From an uncultured Bacteroides sp. (GTDB lineage Bacteria > Bacteroidota > Bacteroidia > Bacteroidales > Bacteroidaceae), in the NCBI RefSeq assembly GCF_947632445.1, contig NZ_CANRPM010000023.1, positions 1 through 40,581 of the forward strand: DNA of 40,581 nucleotides, read 5' to 3'. Shown piece after piece: positions 23,775 through 32,645 of the stretch. The notes below the pieces were generated by a model, which saw only the letters and a list, made by a program, of their open reading frames with translations, did not search any database and had not been told where the DNA came from. How positions within the stretch are numbered: the stretch's first letter is position 1; each line of letters begins with the position of its first letter. The translations under genes and the position numbers were made by a program.

Positions 23775-24959
23775 TTAATTGTTAGACTTGATTGCACGTT
23801 TTTCGCGACGGCTGATGTTGCTCTGTACCACACAATAGTCGATAAGCGGAGCAAAAATATTCATCAGCAGGATGGCAAGCATCATACCTTCAGGATAACC
23901 GGGGTTAAGCACACGGATGATGATAGCCATCACACCGATCAAGAAACCGAAGATATACTTGCCTGTTTCGGTACGGGCCGAAGTAACAGGATCTGTAGCC
24001 ATGAACACGGCACCGAAGCAGAAACCGCCCAGCACGAGGTGTTCGTACCAAGGCATATTGGCCATAGCCGTATCGGGACCAAATTCATTGAAAATCCATG
24101 CCATGAAGGCACCACCTACGAATACTGAGAACATTGTTTTCCAGCTGGCAACGCCAGTCCACAACAGAATTACAGCACCGATAGCGATGGCGATGACACT
24201 GGTTTCGCCGATAGAACCCGGTATCAGACCTGTTACCATATCCCAGGAGAAAGGCAGATAGCCGTCAGCCGCATGAGTCACGGAAGCAACGCCTAAGGCA
24301 GTAGCGCCTGAGAATCCATCTACAAACTTATCACCACCCAAGCCGAAGATGCTGTCACCGGATACCCATACAGAGTCGCCGGACATCTTGGTAGGATATG
24401 CAAAGAACAGGAAAGCCCGGGTGATAAGGGCTACATTGAACACGTTCATACCCGTACCGCCAAATACTTCCTTGGCAAAAATAACGGAGAAAGCAGTGGC
24501 AATGGCCAACATCCACAACGGACAGTCAACCGGCACAATCATCGGGATCAACATACCGGAAGCCAGGAAACCTTCCTGAATTTCTTCGTTCTTCCACTGG
24601 GCTACCATAAACTCGATACCCAAACCCACTACATAAGAAACAATGATTTTGGGCAATACGGCCAAGAAACCATAGCCGAACAATTCGATGAAACTGCCTT
24701 CGATGCCCGTAGCATGGAAGTGCTGATAACCTACGTTGTACATACCAAACAGCAAAGCCGGTATCAACGCAATGATCACCATCGACACAATGCGCTTGCT
24801 GTCAATGGCATCATGAATATGCGTCCCCGATTTCGACGTAGTGTTGGGCACGAACAGGAATGTTTCGAAACCGTCGAACACCGAGCGAAATGCGTGGAAT
24901 TTGCCGCCCTCTTCAAAGTTCGGCTTTATCTTGTCGAGATAACTTCTTAACGCTTTCAT
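23775..24959 (-). CDS. nqrB: Na+-translocating NADH:quinone reductase subunit B
   Basis: A 394-residue polytopic membrane subunit, the presumed main Na+ path, carrying riboflavin and a covalent FMN. The FMN threonine lies in VDGFSGATALGVAS near residue 220. The N-terminus (LRSYLDKIKPNFEEGGKFHA) is cytosolic, followed by about ten hydrophobic helices. GGTGMNVFNVALITRAFLFF and GFCFGAVFMATDPVTSA are conserved. It resembles RnfD. It sits 36 bp downstream of nqrA. Confidence 0.95.
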   Translation of the reverse strand: MKALRSYLDKIKPNFEEGGKFHAFRSVFDGFETFLFVPNTTSKSGTHIHDAIDSKRIVSMVIIALIPALLFGMYNVGYQHFHATGIEGSFIELFGYGFLAVLPKIIVSYVVGLGIEFMVAQWKNEEIQEGFLASGMLIPMIVPVDCPLWMLAIATAFSVIFAKEVFGGTGMNVFNVALITRAFLFFAYPTKMSGDSVWVSGDSIFGLGGDKFVDGFSGATALGVASVTHAADGYLPFSWDMVTGLIPGSIGETSVIAIAIGAVILLWTGVASWKTMFSVFVGGAFMAWIFNEFGPDTAMANMPWYEHLVLGGFCFGAVFMATDPVTSARTETGKYIFGFLIGVMAIIIRVLNPGYPEGMMLAILLMNIFAPLIDYCVVQSNISRREKRAIKSNN

Positions 24960-24995
24960 TTAATTTATTTCATTTAGTAATTTTCAACTTACAAT

Positions 24996-26345
24996 TTATG
25001 CCATTTCAGCACGAAGCATGTCAAGTCCGGCACGTACAATGCGCTGAACTTCCACCTTAGACGAACATACAAACTCGCACAGGGCAAAATCTTCAGGAGC
25101 CACTTCGTAGATACCCAAAGCTTCCATGCGGTCGATATCGCCCGCAATGATGGCTTTCACCAGATATTCAGGATAGATGTCCATCGGAAATACCCGGTCA
25201 TACTCGTTAGACATAATCATGTGGCGTTCGCCACCCTTCACACGGGCATCAAACACATATTCCTTCTTACCCATCAACCAGCTGAAATAAGAATGGCTCA
25301 CACTGAACTGATTGAAACGAGGCATGATCCAACCCAACATTTCGTGTACATCATCGCCTTCAGGAATTACGGTCAGCTGGTTATGGAAAGCACCTAAGAA
25401 ACCATTGGGAGAAACCTTCTTACCCGTCAATACATTACCGCTAATATAACGCAATGTCTTACCTGTCGTTACATTACCCTGGAATACGTTGGTCAGCAGA
25501 GCACCTACTTTCAGCTTACAATAAGCAGGTTTCTTCACCTCACTACCCGTAACAGCTACCGTGCGAGTCATGTCTACACGACCGGTGTTCATCAAGCGGC
25601 CAATAAAGATAACAGCTTCGGCACCGATAGTCCACACAGTCTCACCTTTTGCGATAGGCGAAATATGATTGATCTGCACACCGACATTACCGGCCGGATG
25701 CGGACCGTCGAAAGTGGTAATGGTCACATTTTGGGCCTGTGTCAGGGCGACTGCTTTCTGCTTCACGCTGATACTCAGATAAGTTTTGGCCAACTTAGCC
25801 AAAGCGTCAAGACCTGTCTGGAAGTTTGCTTCCTCACCCTTCAGCGCAAACTCGAAATCGGGTGCCAACGGATTGCTGTCGAAAGCAGAAACAAAAATTG
25901 CTTTCGGATCCACCGTCGGATCTGCGATCACATCGTAGGGACGTTGGCGGATGAAAGCAAACATACCGGCATTGAGCAGCAGTTCCTTAACCTGCGCGGC
26001 ATCCATCTTCGACAGATCCTTCTTGCCGAATTCCTCATAGTCTTGTTCTGTGGCAGCCTCAACGACAATATTCATCACCTTACGGCGTGCGCCTCGTTCT
26101 ACGCTCGTCACTACACCACTTACGGGTGAAACAAATTTTAATTCAGGATGGTTCTTGTCGATAAACAAGGGCCCCCCGGCCATCACATATTCCTGTTCTT
26201 TAACCACCATCTTCGGAGTAATTCCGGTAAAATCATCGGGAACAAGTGAATAGAATCCCGGTTCTTTCACAGAGAAGAACTCTTCGGCAGCTTTGCCCTT
26301 CAGGTTAATATCAAGGCCTTTGCGTAACTTAATTACATTTGCCAT
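24996..26345 (-). CDS. nqrA: Na+-translocating NADH:quinone reductase subunit A
   Basis: A 449-residue cytosolic-side subunit of Na+-NQR, first gene of the operon. It opens MANVIKLRKGLDINLKGKAA, the family start. SLVPDDFTGITPKMVVKEQE, GPHPAGNVGVQINHISPI and RYISGNVLTGKKV follow. The frame is open to 26393, but ATG 26345 fits the family and lies about 37 bases after a -7 box. The full set A-F is present and intact in 5.9 kb, so this cell can couple NADH oxidation to a sodium gradient, typical of Bacteroides energy metabolism. Confidence 0.96.
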   Translation of the reverse strand: MANVIKLRKGLDINLKGKAAEEFFSVKEPGFYSLVPDDFTGITPKMVVKEQEYVMAGGPLFIDKNHPELKFVSPVSGVVTSVERGARRKVMNIVVEAATEQDYEEFGKKDLSKMDAAQVKELLLNAGMFAFIRQRPYDVIADPTVDPKAIFVSAFDSNPLAPDFEFALKGEEANFQTGLDALAKLAKTYLSISVKQKAVALTQAQNVTITTFDGPHPAGNVGVQINHISPIAKGETVWTIGAEAVIFIGRLMNTGRVDMTRTVAVTGSEVKKPAYCKLKVGALLTNVFQGNVTTGKTLRYISGNVLTGKKVSPNGFLGAFHNQLTVIPEGDDVHEMLGWIMPRFNQFSVSHSYFSWLMGKKEYVFDARVKGGERHMIMSNEYDRVFPMDIYPEYLVKAIIAGDIDRMEALGIYEVAPEDFALCEFVCSSKVEVQRIVRAGLDMLRAEMA

Positions 26346-26381
26346 GTGTTGATTTAAAATAATGGTTTCATTAATTTGCTG

Positions 26382-26389
26382 CAAAATTA
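26382..26389 (-). promoter_or_regulatory. Predicted -7 box for the nqrABCDEF operon
   Basis: The minus strand reads TAATTTTG followed by C, matching TAnnTTTG, 37 bases before the nqrA ATG. This would be the main operon promoter, as gaps inside the operon are 36 bp or less. Confidence 0.6.
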
Positions 26390-26477
26390 GCAAAAAAGAA
26401 TGTGATTTAAGAGTAAACTAAGAAAGGATTTACAGAAATTTCTCCCTAATAGATCCCGTTAACGAACACAATGAAAA

Positions 26478-26528
26478 TAAAGAGCCACTTTAGACTCGCA
26501 AAGAAGAGCTTTACGGTGCTAAAGTGGC
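26478..26528 (-). terminator. Intrinsic terminator after the C1 peptidase gene
   Basis: GCCACTTTAG (26484-26493) and CTAAAGTGGC (26519-26528) form a perfect 10-bp stem with a 25-base loop. In the direction leaving the peptidase gene it is followed by TCTTTATTTT. It separates this gene from nqrA. Confidence 0.7.
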
Positions 26529-26552
26529 ACTTTGGAAAACGGTAACGGAGGT

Positions 26553-27950
26553 TTAATTCTCTTCCGCAAACATAGGATCCCAAGCAGGTAGACGGATGGG
26601 CTTCTGCCTGAAGAGCTTCATTACCTTTTCAGGAACGTATTTAGTCTCCACCACCAAGCGGAACATGTATTCGTCGAACCAGCGGTCTGTCATAATCAGA
26701 TGTCCCTGGTAACCGGAAGCGGCTCCCCAACTATTTTCCACCATCCATTTCACAGGCTTCCCGTCTTTATCCAGATCTACAGCCATCAGCGTCATGGCAT
26801 GAGCCGACATACTGGCAAAAGTCTGGATGCGCTGTCTTTTGTCCATGCCAAACGTCACACCGAACAGAGAACCATAATCATAGTTGTCCACATCCAGCCA
26901 ACCTCGCTTGGCATCCAGCTGGGTAACGTCGCTCGAAAAGTACATCCGTGTACTATCTTTCAGTGAAGCGATGGCCATTTCCTTGATTTCTTCGACAGGG
27001 AGATTGACATAAGTCCAGTTATGGCCATCGTAACGATGGCGGTCGTACTCAATCTCATAACACTTGTAATACTCCCGACTGGGATCGTTCATCACCATCA
27101 CGTAGTTGGTAAGCAAACCAGTATCCCCGTATTTCTCGAGAAAAGACATCGGAGTGTGGTGTTCCACTTCCACACGTCTGCCTTGAGCATCCTTTCGCAC
27201 ATAGTCGAAAGAGGTAGGAGGTATTCCCAAATTCAACGCTAACATGCGATAGACGGTACCCAGCATTTCGGTCTTTGCCTTCTCCAGTTCGGAAGCACCG
27301 GTGCCCTTTTGTACCATCTCACGCAAAGACAAACCATATTCCTTCAACTTGAGCCCGATAAGCGACGACATAAGACTGGTATGTTCACTACTATAAGTTT
27401 CAGGCATGACTTCTTTGGGAACGAGTCCGTATTTCCCTACAATATCGGCCACGCCGGTAAACGTTCCTCCATCACTCAAAGGATGTTTAAAAAGCCACTC
27501 CACCGTCTGATCGTTCATCGGTTTTTCAGCCGTATCAATAATTCCCTGCAAAAACAGGTTGGACTTCTCCAGCTGATCCCAAAAGAACGAATACGTTTGC
27601 GAAAATTCCAATCCCGGAAGATCGAAGCGTGCAATAGCTTTGGCACGCATCACGTTCAGCCCAGTAAAAAGCCAGCATCGACCTGAAGACTGCTGGTCGG
27701 TAATTCCTTTGGATTCCACCTTGACCGAAAAATCAGTATCAATCCCTATCTGCTTCTCCTGATTCAAGGCTAAAGACTTGATGCTGTTACTGCCGATGGC
27801 ATTACGCAAGGCTTTATCAGAAGCCGTATCTTGATAGTTCTGGCGTATCTGTCCCAACATTTCCGAACTGATACCCCCATTCTTGTCCTGAGCCTGCATA
27901 CTCAACAGGCTTGCACACAGAACAATTACAGAAATCATTTGTTTTTTCAT
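26553..27950 (-). CDS. Secreted C1-family aminopeptidase (bleomycin hydrolase-like)
   Basis: A 465-residue papain-fold peptidase of the PepC/bleomycin hydrolase group. A signal peptide (MKKQMISVIVLCASLLSMQA) directs it out of the cytosol, unlike classical PepC. Catalytic Cys92 lies in QQSSGRCWLFTGLNVMRAKA, the His in SMSAHAMTLMAVD, and the Asn in WMVENSWGAASGYQG. The length matches the family, and the C-terminal arm that blocks the active site in bleomycin hydrolases seems present. It is divergent from the outer-membrane protein gene at 28047 across a 96-bp promoter region. Confidence 0.92.
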   Translation of the reverse strand: MKKQMISVIVLCASLLSMQAQDKNGGISSEMLGQIRQNYQDTASDKALRNAIGSNSIKSLALNQEKQIGIDTDFSVKVESKGITDQQSSGRCWLFTGLNVMRAKAIARFDLPGLEFSQTYSFFWDQLEKSNLFLQGIIDTAEKPMNDQTVEWLFKHPLSDGGTFTGVADIVGKYGLVPKEVMPETYSSEHTSLMSSLIGLKLKEYGLSLREMVQKGTGASELEKAKTEMLGTVYRMLALNLGIPPTSFDYVRKDAQGRRVEVEHHTPMSFLEKYGDTGLLTNYVMVMNDPSREYYKCYEIEYDRHRYDGHNWTYVNLPVEEIKEMAIASLKDSTRMYFSSDVTQLDAKRGWLDVDNYDYGSLFGVTFGMDKRQRIQTFASMSAHAMTLMAVDLDKDGKPVKWMVENSWGAASGYQGHLIMTDRWFDEYMFRLVVETKYVPEKVMKLFRQKPIRLPAWDPMFAEEN

Positions 27951-27988
27951 CTGTTACAATACAATTTAAGTTACAATGTTAACAATGA

Positions 27989-27996
27989 CAAAGATA
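27989..27996 (-). promoter_or_regulatory. Predicted -7 box for the C1 peptidase
   Basis: The minus strand reads TATCTTTG, 39 bases upstream of the ATG at 27950. It is divergent from the +strand box at 28020. Confidence 0.5.
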
Positions 27997-28019
27997 TTAA
28001 CTATTTCTGAGATTTTTAA

Positions 28020-28027
28020 TACCTTTG
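28020..28027 (+). promoter_or_regulatory. Predicted -7 box for the BamA-like protein gene
   Basis: TACCTTTG followed by C matches the consensus, 20 bases before the ATG at 28047. Confidence 0.5.
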
Positions 28028-28046
28028 CATCACATTTCCAACAAGT

Positions 28047-29255
28047 ATGAAGAATTTAATAACTATTCTGCTTCTGTTTACGCTAGTGGCGACCGGCGTA
28101 CAGGCCCAACAACAGAACGATACAGTAGTCGTTAACGACAGCACCCCGACCCTCAGCAAAAAAGAATTGCAAAAGCTTAAGAAAGCGAACCGTAATTTCC
28201 ATTATAACATACTCGGCGGCCCGAGCTACTCACCGGACTTTGGCTTGCTGGTAGGCGGAAGTGCCTTGATGACATTCAGCCTGAACCCTCACGACGCAAC
28301 TCTGAAACATTCAGTAGTACCAATAGCACTGGCTTTCATGTTCGACGGAGGAGTCAACGTATTCTCCAAACCACAATTATTCTTTAAGCACGACCGTTTC
28401 CGCCTCTTTGGAAAGTTCAGTTATAAAAACACAGTAGAGAATTATTATGATATAGGCTATACGGCCAACAGAGACTACATTCGAAGTGACTCGACCAGCC
28501 AATACCAATACAGTGGCGTACAGATCAATCCTTGGTTTCTGTTCCGACTGGGCGAGAGCGATTTCTTTGCAGGTCCACAGATTGACATCAACTACGATCA
28601 TTTCACCGACCCGGCTAAAGGCCTGGTAGAAAACCTGTCATATCAAGAAGCCAACGGTACCTACCACGGATACAAAAACTTCAATTCCGGTTTGGGTTTC
28701 CTGTTGACATACGATAGCCGCGACGTTCCAGCTAATGCTTATAAAGGCATCTATCTGGACTTTCGGGGCATGATGTATCACAAAATATTCGGAAGTGAAC
28801 GCAACTTTTATCGCTTCGAATTAGACTATCGACAATACAAGGAAGTAGGCAAACGCAAAGTCCTCGCCTGGACAGCTCAGACCAAAAACGTATTCGGCGA
28901 CAATATACCCTTAACGCAATACTCCCTGACAGGTACCCCTTTCGATCTCCGGGGGTATTATCAAGGACAGTATCGCGACAAATCATCGCACATCGTGATG
29001 GCTGAATACCGCCAGATGCTGAATACCGATCAGGAAACCTGGTTGAAACGTATAATCAACCACGTAGGCTTCGTCGTGTGGGGAGGATGCGGATTTATGG
29101 GGCCTACCCCTACTAAAATAGAAGGTGTACTGCCTAACTGCGGTGTCGGTCTTCGCATCGAAGTACAACCTCGTATGAATGTCCGCTTAGATTTAGGCAA
29201 GAATACAGTAAACAATCAGACACTGTTCTACTTCAACATGACAGAAGCGTTCTAA
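28047..29255 (+). CDS. BamA/TamA-like outer-membrane beta-barrel protein
   Basis: A 402-residue protein with a signal peptide (MKNLITILLLFTLVATGVQA, then Q) and a predicted beta-barrel. Alternating strands such as FGLLVGGSALMTFSL, RLFGKFSYKNTVENYYD and GFLLTYDSRDVPANAYKG resemble the surface-antigen (D15/Omp85) C-terminal domain. SYSPDFGLLVGG and RGYYQGQYRDKS are typical of that barrel. It ends YFNMTEAF, with the terminal Phe used for outer-membrane insertion. No POTRA domain fits in the short N-terminal part, so this is a barrel-only member and not the essential BamA. It lies 84 bp before the M16 peptidase gene. Confidence 0.8.
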   Translation: MKNLITILLLFTLVATGVQAQQQNDTVVVNDSTPTLSKKELQKLKKANRNFHYNILGGPSYSPDFGLLVGGSALMTFSLNPHDATLKHSVVPIALAFMFDGGVNVFSKPQLFFKHDRFRLFGKFSYKNTVENYYDIGYTANRDYIRSDSTSQYQYSGVQINPWFLFRLGESDFFAGPQIDINYDHFTDPAKGLVENLSYQEANGTYHGYKNFNSGLGFLLTYDSRDVPANAYKGIYLDFRGMMYHKIFGSERNFYRFELDYRQYKEVGKRKVLAWTAQTKNVFGDNIPLTQYSLTGTPFDLRGYYQGQYRDKSSHIVMAEYRQMLNTDQETWLKRIINHVGFVVWGGCGFMGPTPTKIEGVLPNCGVGLRIEVQPRMNVRLDLGKNTVNNQTLFYFNMTEAF

Positions 29256-29284
29256 AACATGAAGAGCAAGAATGTGATTTTTTA

Positions 29285-29292
29285 TAGTTTTG
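29285..29292 (+). promoter_or_regulatory. Predicted -7 box for the M16 peptidase
   Basis: TAGTTTTG matches TAnnTTTG, 47 bases before the ATG at 29340. It would allow expression separate from the upstream outer-membrane protein gene. Confidence 0.45.
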
Positions 29293-29339
29293 TAGACTGA
29301 TTAACCAACTAAACGTATTAACCGAAAAAATATAAAGTT

Positions 29340-32246
29340 ATGAGAGTTATGAAAATGAAAATGCTACTATGCCTGATTATTGCTGCCGTCATAGCCATGC
29401 CAGCCTTCAGCCAAGGTCTGAAAGCATTCAAACTGAAAAACGGTCTTTCCGTATATATTTGGGAAGACGCATCCCAGTCGGACGTATTCGGACTGGTAGG
29501 TGTACGTGCCGGCTCCATCAACGAACCGGAAGAATACACCGGCCTGGCCCATTACTTAGAGCACGTCATGTTCAAAGGAACAGATAACATCGGTGCCCTC
29601 AACTGGACTGAAGAAGAACCAATCTACAAGGAAATCATCGCCAAATATGACCAGCGGGCAACCGAAACCGATCCGGTAAAGAAAGACGCCTTGAACCAAG
29701 AAATCAATGAACTCACTCTGAAAGCGGGCAAAATCAGCCTGCCAACCGAATATTCCAGTCTGATGGAAAGTATCGGTGCCAAAGGCGTGAATGCTGCAAC
29801 AAGCTACGACTACACGTTCTACCACAGTTCCTTCCCAGCCTATCAGATAAACAAGTGGCTCGAAATCTCCTCACAACGTTTCATCCATCCCGTGTTCCGT
29901 TCTTTCCAGCCCGAACTGGAAAATGTGTATGAAGAGTACAACCGCGCACAGGATAATCCCAATCAGGCAGTCAACAGCTTTTTCATGAGCAAGGCATTCG
30001 AAGGACATCCTTATTCACGCGATATCATCGGCCAGCCTGAACATCTGAAGAATCCGCAGTTGAGCAAGCTTATCGAATTCTATGACACCTGGTACGTACC
30101 CGAAAACATGGTGCTCGTATTGGTCGGCAACATCAATGCCCAGCAGGTAGCCGGCCGCATCGCCGGAACCTTCGGCCGCTTAGCCAAGAAGCCGATGCCC
30201 GAACACAAAACCTACACGGATATGAACATCCAAGGACGCATTCAATACACCGAAAAAGTGGGCTACTACCCGCAGGTGGCTATGGTGTTCAACGGCGTAC
30301 CGGCCGGACATCCCGACGAGGACGCACTGAACATTGCACTCTCTCTGTTGAGCAACGGCAGCCAGACGGGAGCATTGGACAAACTGGTACTGGACGGCGA
30401 ACTGACCAGTTCAGGGGCCTACGCACAGACCTTCCGCGAGCAGGGGCGCTCGGTCGTAGTAAGCATACCGCTCTACGACGAAAATCAACGTCGTTTCGAA
30501 TCGAACAAGAGCGCCGAGAAGAAAACTTTGGAAGCTATCAAAAAGATCGCCAACGGAGACTTCGAAGACTGGAAAATCAATGCTATCAAGGCAGAAATGT
30601 GCCGCCAGTTCGACTTAGCCATGGAGAAAAACGAACAGAAAGCCATGATCCTGATGAACGCTTTTTATAACGAACAGGATTTAGGCGAAATACTAAACTA
30701 CAAGGACAAGATCATGGCTGTAACAAACGACGACGTAAAGCGTGTGGCCAAACAATATCTGTCTAAAAACTACCTGGCTCTCTATATCGAACAGGGCAAA
30801 GCCAAGAAGGGTGAGAAAATAGCCAAGCCCAACTACAAACCCGTGGAACCGCCCGTAGGCCAGCAATCACTCTATGCCCTGCAATTCAAGAATCTGCCCA
30901 TCGGTCACGTAGCCGAAAACCTGATTGACTTCAGCGACATACAGGTAAAACAACTGAATGACCGTTCCAAGATATACTACACGCCCAACAAGGAAAACAA
31001 CATCTTCCAGCTTGTCCTGCAATATGGAGCCGGAACCGAAGAATTTCCCAAACTCGACGTGGCCGCCAACTTAATGAACAACGCCGGTGTGATGGGTCTT
31101 TACGAACCGCAACAGCTGAAGGAAGAACTCAGCAAACTGAACGCCACCTGCTACGTATCAGCCAGTTCAAACTATCTGACCATCGTCATGGAAGGGTTCG
31201 AAGAGACCCTGCCTCAGGCTTGCCAGCTCCTGTCACGCCAAATTCTGATGCCTAAACTGGACGACAAGCAACTGGCCCAGCTGAAGGGTAACATCCTGAG
31301 TACACGCCAACAGCGCAAAGAAAACGTCAGTACGCTGAACGAAGCGCTGCGCCAATATCTGCTCTACGGCGACAAGTCAGACTATATTGACGAACTGACG
31401 GACAAGGAAGTGTTCGAACTGCAAATCTCCGAGTTGACTGGTGACATCAATCGCGCCTCCAACTTCGAATCGAAAATATTCTATACTGGCACCCTGCCCT
31501 TTGACAACGTCTACAGCATCCTGAGCCAGAATCTTCCTCTTGTAGCCAATGAGCGCCCGTCTGAATCGCCTCGTGTAAAACCGATGCAGACAGTAAATGA
31601 GAATACCATTTTCTTCATGCCCAACAGTGACGCCGAACAAGCACAAATCCATTTCTACCTACCGATGCAGACGGCCGACAAGAAGGACGATGTGCTGCGT
31701 GATGCCTTCAACCAATACTTCGGTCTGGACTTTACCGGATTGGTATTGAACGAAATCCGCGAGAAGCGTTCCATGGCCTACACGGCTTATGCCTACGCCA
31801 CCACACAGGGTATCGCCGGCAAAGCCAGCTACCTGTACGGCAACATCGGCACACAGAATGATAAGGCAAACGACGCTATCGACGTGTTCATGGACCTCAT
31901 CAACGACATGCCGAAGAATGCCGGCCGCATCGACAACATCAAAAGTTATCTGCGTCAATCGGCCCTGACCGACCATCCCGACTTCCGCAGCAAGGCGATG
32001 TATCTGGTAGACCTCGGTTACCAGAGATATACCGAAGATCCGGCCAAAGAACAGTTACCAAAAATCGACGCATTAACCTTCGATGACATCGTGAAATTCT
32101 ACGAGACGAACATCCAAGGCAAACCCTACGCCATAGCCATCATGGGCAACCCCAAGATGATAGACCTGAAAAAACTGGAGAAATACGGAAAAGTAGTCAA
32201 GATCAATGCAAGCAAACTGTTCAGCACGAAAGATACGCTATTCTAA
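29340..32246 (+). CDS. M16 (insulinase/pitrilysin) family zinc metallopeptidase
   Basis: A 968-residue secreted zinc peptidase. The signal peptide ends near AMPAFSQ (residue 25). The inverted zinc motif HxxEH is at residues 71-75 (LAHYLEHVMFKG), with the distal glutamate in ELENVYEEYNRAQDNP. Four M16 half-domains fill the length. The C-terminal half (from about residue 535) lacks HxxEH, as in pitrilysin-type clamshell enzymes, and carries the R/Y region NEIREKRSMAYTAYAYA near residue 803. Likely substrate: peptides in the periplasm. The second residue run MRVMKMKM leaves the exact start among three Met codons uncertain. Confidence 0.93.
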   Translation: MRVMKMKMLLCLIIAAVIAMPAFSQGLKAFKLKNGLSVYIWEDASQSDVFGLVGVRAGSINEPEEYTGLAHYLEHVMFKGTDNIGALNWTEEEPIYKEIIAKYDQRATETDPVKKDALNQEINELTLKAGKISLPTEYSSLMESIGAKGVNAATSYDYTFYHSSFPAYQINKWLEISSQRFIHPVFRSFQPELENVYEEYNRAQDNPNQAVNSFFMSKAFEGHPYSRDIIGQPEHLKNPQLSKLIEFYDTWYVPENMVLVLVGNINAQQVAGRIAGTFGRLAKKPMPEHKTYTDMNIQGRIQYTEKVGYYPQVAMVFNGVPAGHPDEDALNIALSLLSNGSQTGALDKLVLDGELTSSGAYAQTFREQGRSVVVSIPLYDENQRRFESNKSAEKKTLEAIKKIANGDFEDWKINAIKAEMCRQFDLAMEKNEQKAMILMNAFYNEQDLGEILNYKDKIMAVTNDDVKRVAKQYLSKNYLALYIEQGKAKKGEKIAKPNYKPVEPPVGQQSLYALQFKNLPIGHVAENLIDFSDIQVKQLNDRSKIYYTPNKENNIFQLVLQYGAGTEEFPKLDVAANLMNNAGVMGLYEPQQLKEELSKLNATCYVSASSNYLTIVMEGFEETLPQACQLLSRQILMPKLDDKQLAQLKGNILSTRQQRKENVSTLNEALRQYLLYGDKSDYIDELTDKEVFELQISELTGDINRASNFESKIFYTGTLPFDNVYSILSQNLPLVANERPSESPRVKPMQTVNENTIFFMPNSDAEQAQIHFYLPMQTADKKDDVLRDAFNQYFGLDFTGLVLNEIREKRSMAYTAYAYATTQGIAGKASYLYGNIGTQNDKANDAIDVFMDLINDMPKNAGRIDNIKSYLRQSALTDHPDFRSKAMYLVDLGYQRYTEDPAKEQLPKIDALTFDDIVKFYETNIQGKPYAIAIMGNPKMIDLKKLEKYGKVVKINASKLFSTKDTLF

Positions 32247-32288
32247 CCTACAGGAATTCGATATATAAAATCAGAAAATAATGAGTGC

Positions 32289-32331
32289 CCCGTCATTGAT
32301 AAAACAGACATCAGTGGCGGGTTTCTTTTTT
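32289..32331 (+). terminator. Intrinsic terminator after the M16 peptidase
   Basis: CCCGTCATTGAT (32289-32300) pairs with ATCAGTGGCGGG (32310-32321) over 12 positions, two of them G-U wobbles, followed by TTTCTTTTTT. It lies 43 bp past the M16 stop. Confidence 0.85.
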
Positions 32332-32455
32332 CCAAAAAACAATAGGATGCGATACCATAGACGATATTACGTCTTTCTTTTTTGTGGATGAAACGAACAG
32401 TTTTAGTATCTTTCCACAGTCTCGCACCGTTTGACGCTCTATCATCAGACATCCT

Positions 32456-32564
32456 CACGCAGTGCTTCATGAAAGTATGATACAGTGCTTCCTCACCTCC
32501 TCAGAAAGCACTGTATGAACCCCTTACGAAGCACTTCCTGAAAGGCTGACGCAGTGCTTCGTCA
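32456..32564. repeat. Degenerate palindrome array with about 23-bp spacing (copy B)
   Basis: Five units recur every 22-24 bases: ACGCAGTGCTTCATGA, ATACAGTGCTTCCTCA, AGAAAGCACTGTATGA, TACGAAGCACTTCCTGA and GACGCAGTGCTTCGTCA (32548-32564). Orientation alternates between AGTGCTTC and its complement GAAGCACT. The segment from CCTCCTCAGAAAGCACTG onward aligns with copy A at 484-570. It lies in a 399-bp gap between the converging M16 and lptG genes. The rest of that gap holds the terminator at 32289 and nothing else I recognise. Confidence 0.75.
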
Positions 32565-32645
32565 GAGAAGGTACAAGTGTGGCGTTGCACGGCATGACTC
32601 TTAATAGTGGTTGTATATAAAACTATTTATTGTTTCTATACGTCC

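Noticed and set aside
28047..29255. Identification of the outer-membrane protein as the essential BamA.
   Set aside because: At 402 residues it has no room for POTRA domains. It is at most a barrel-only relative.
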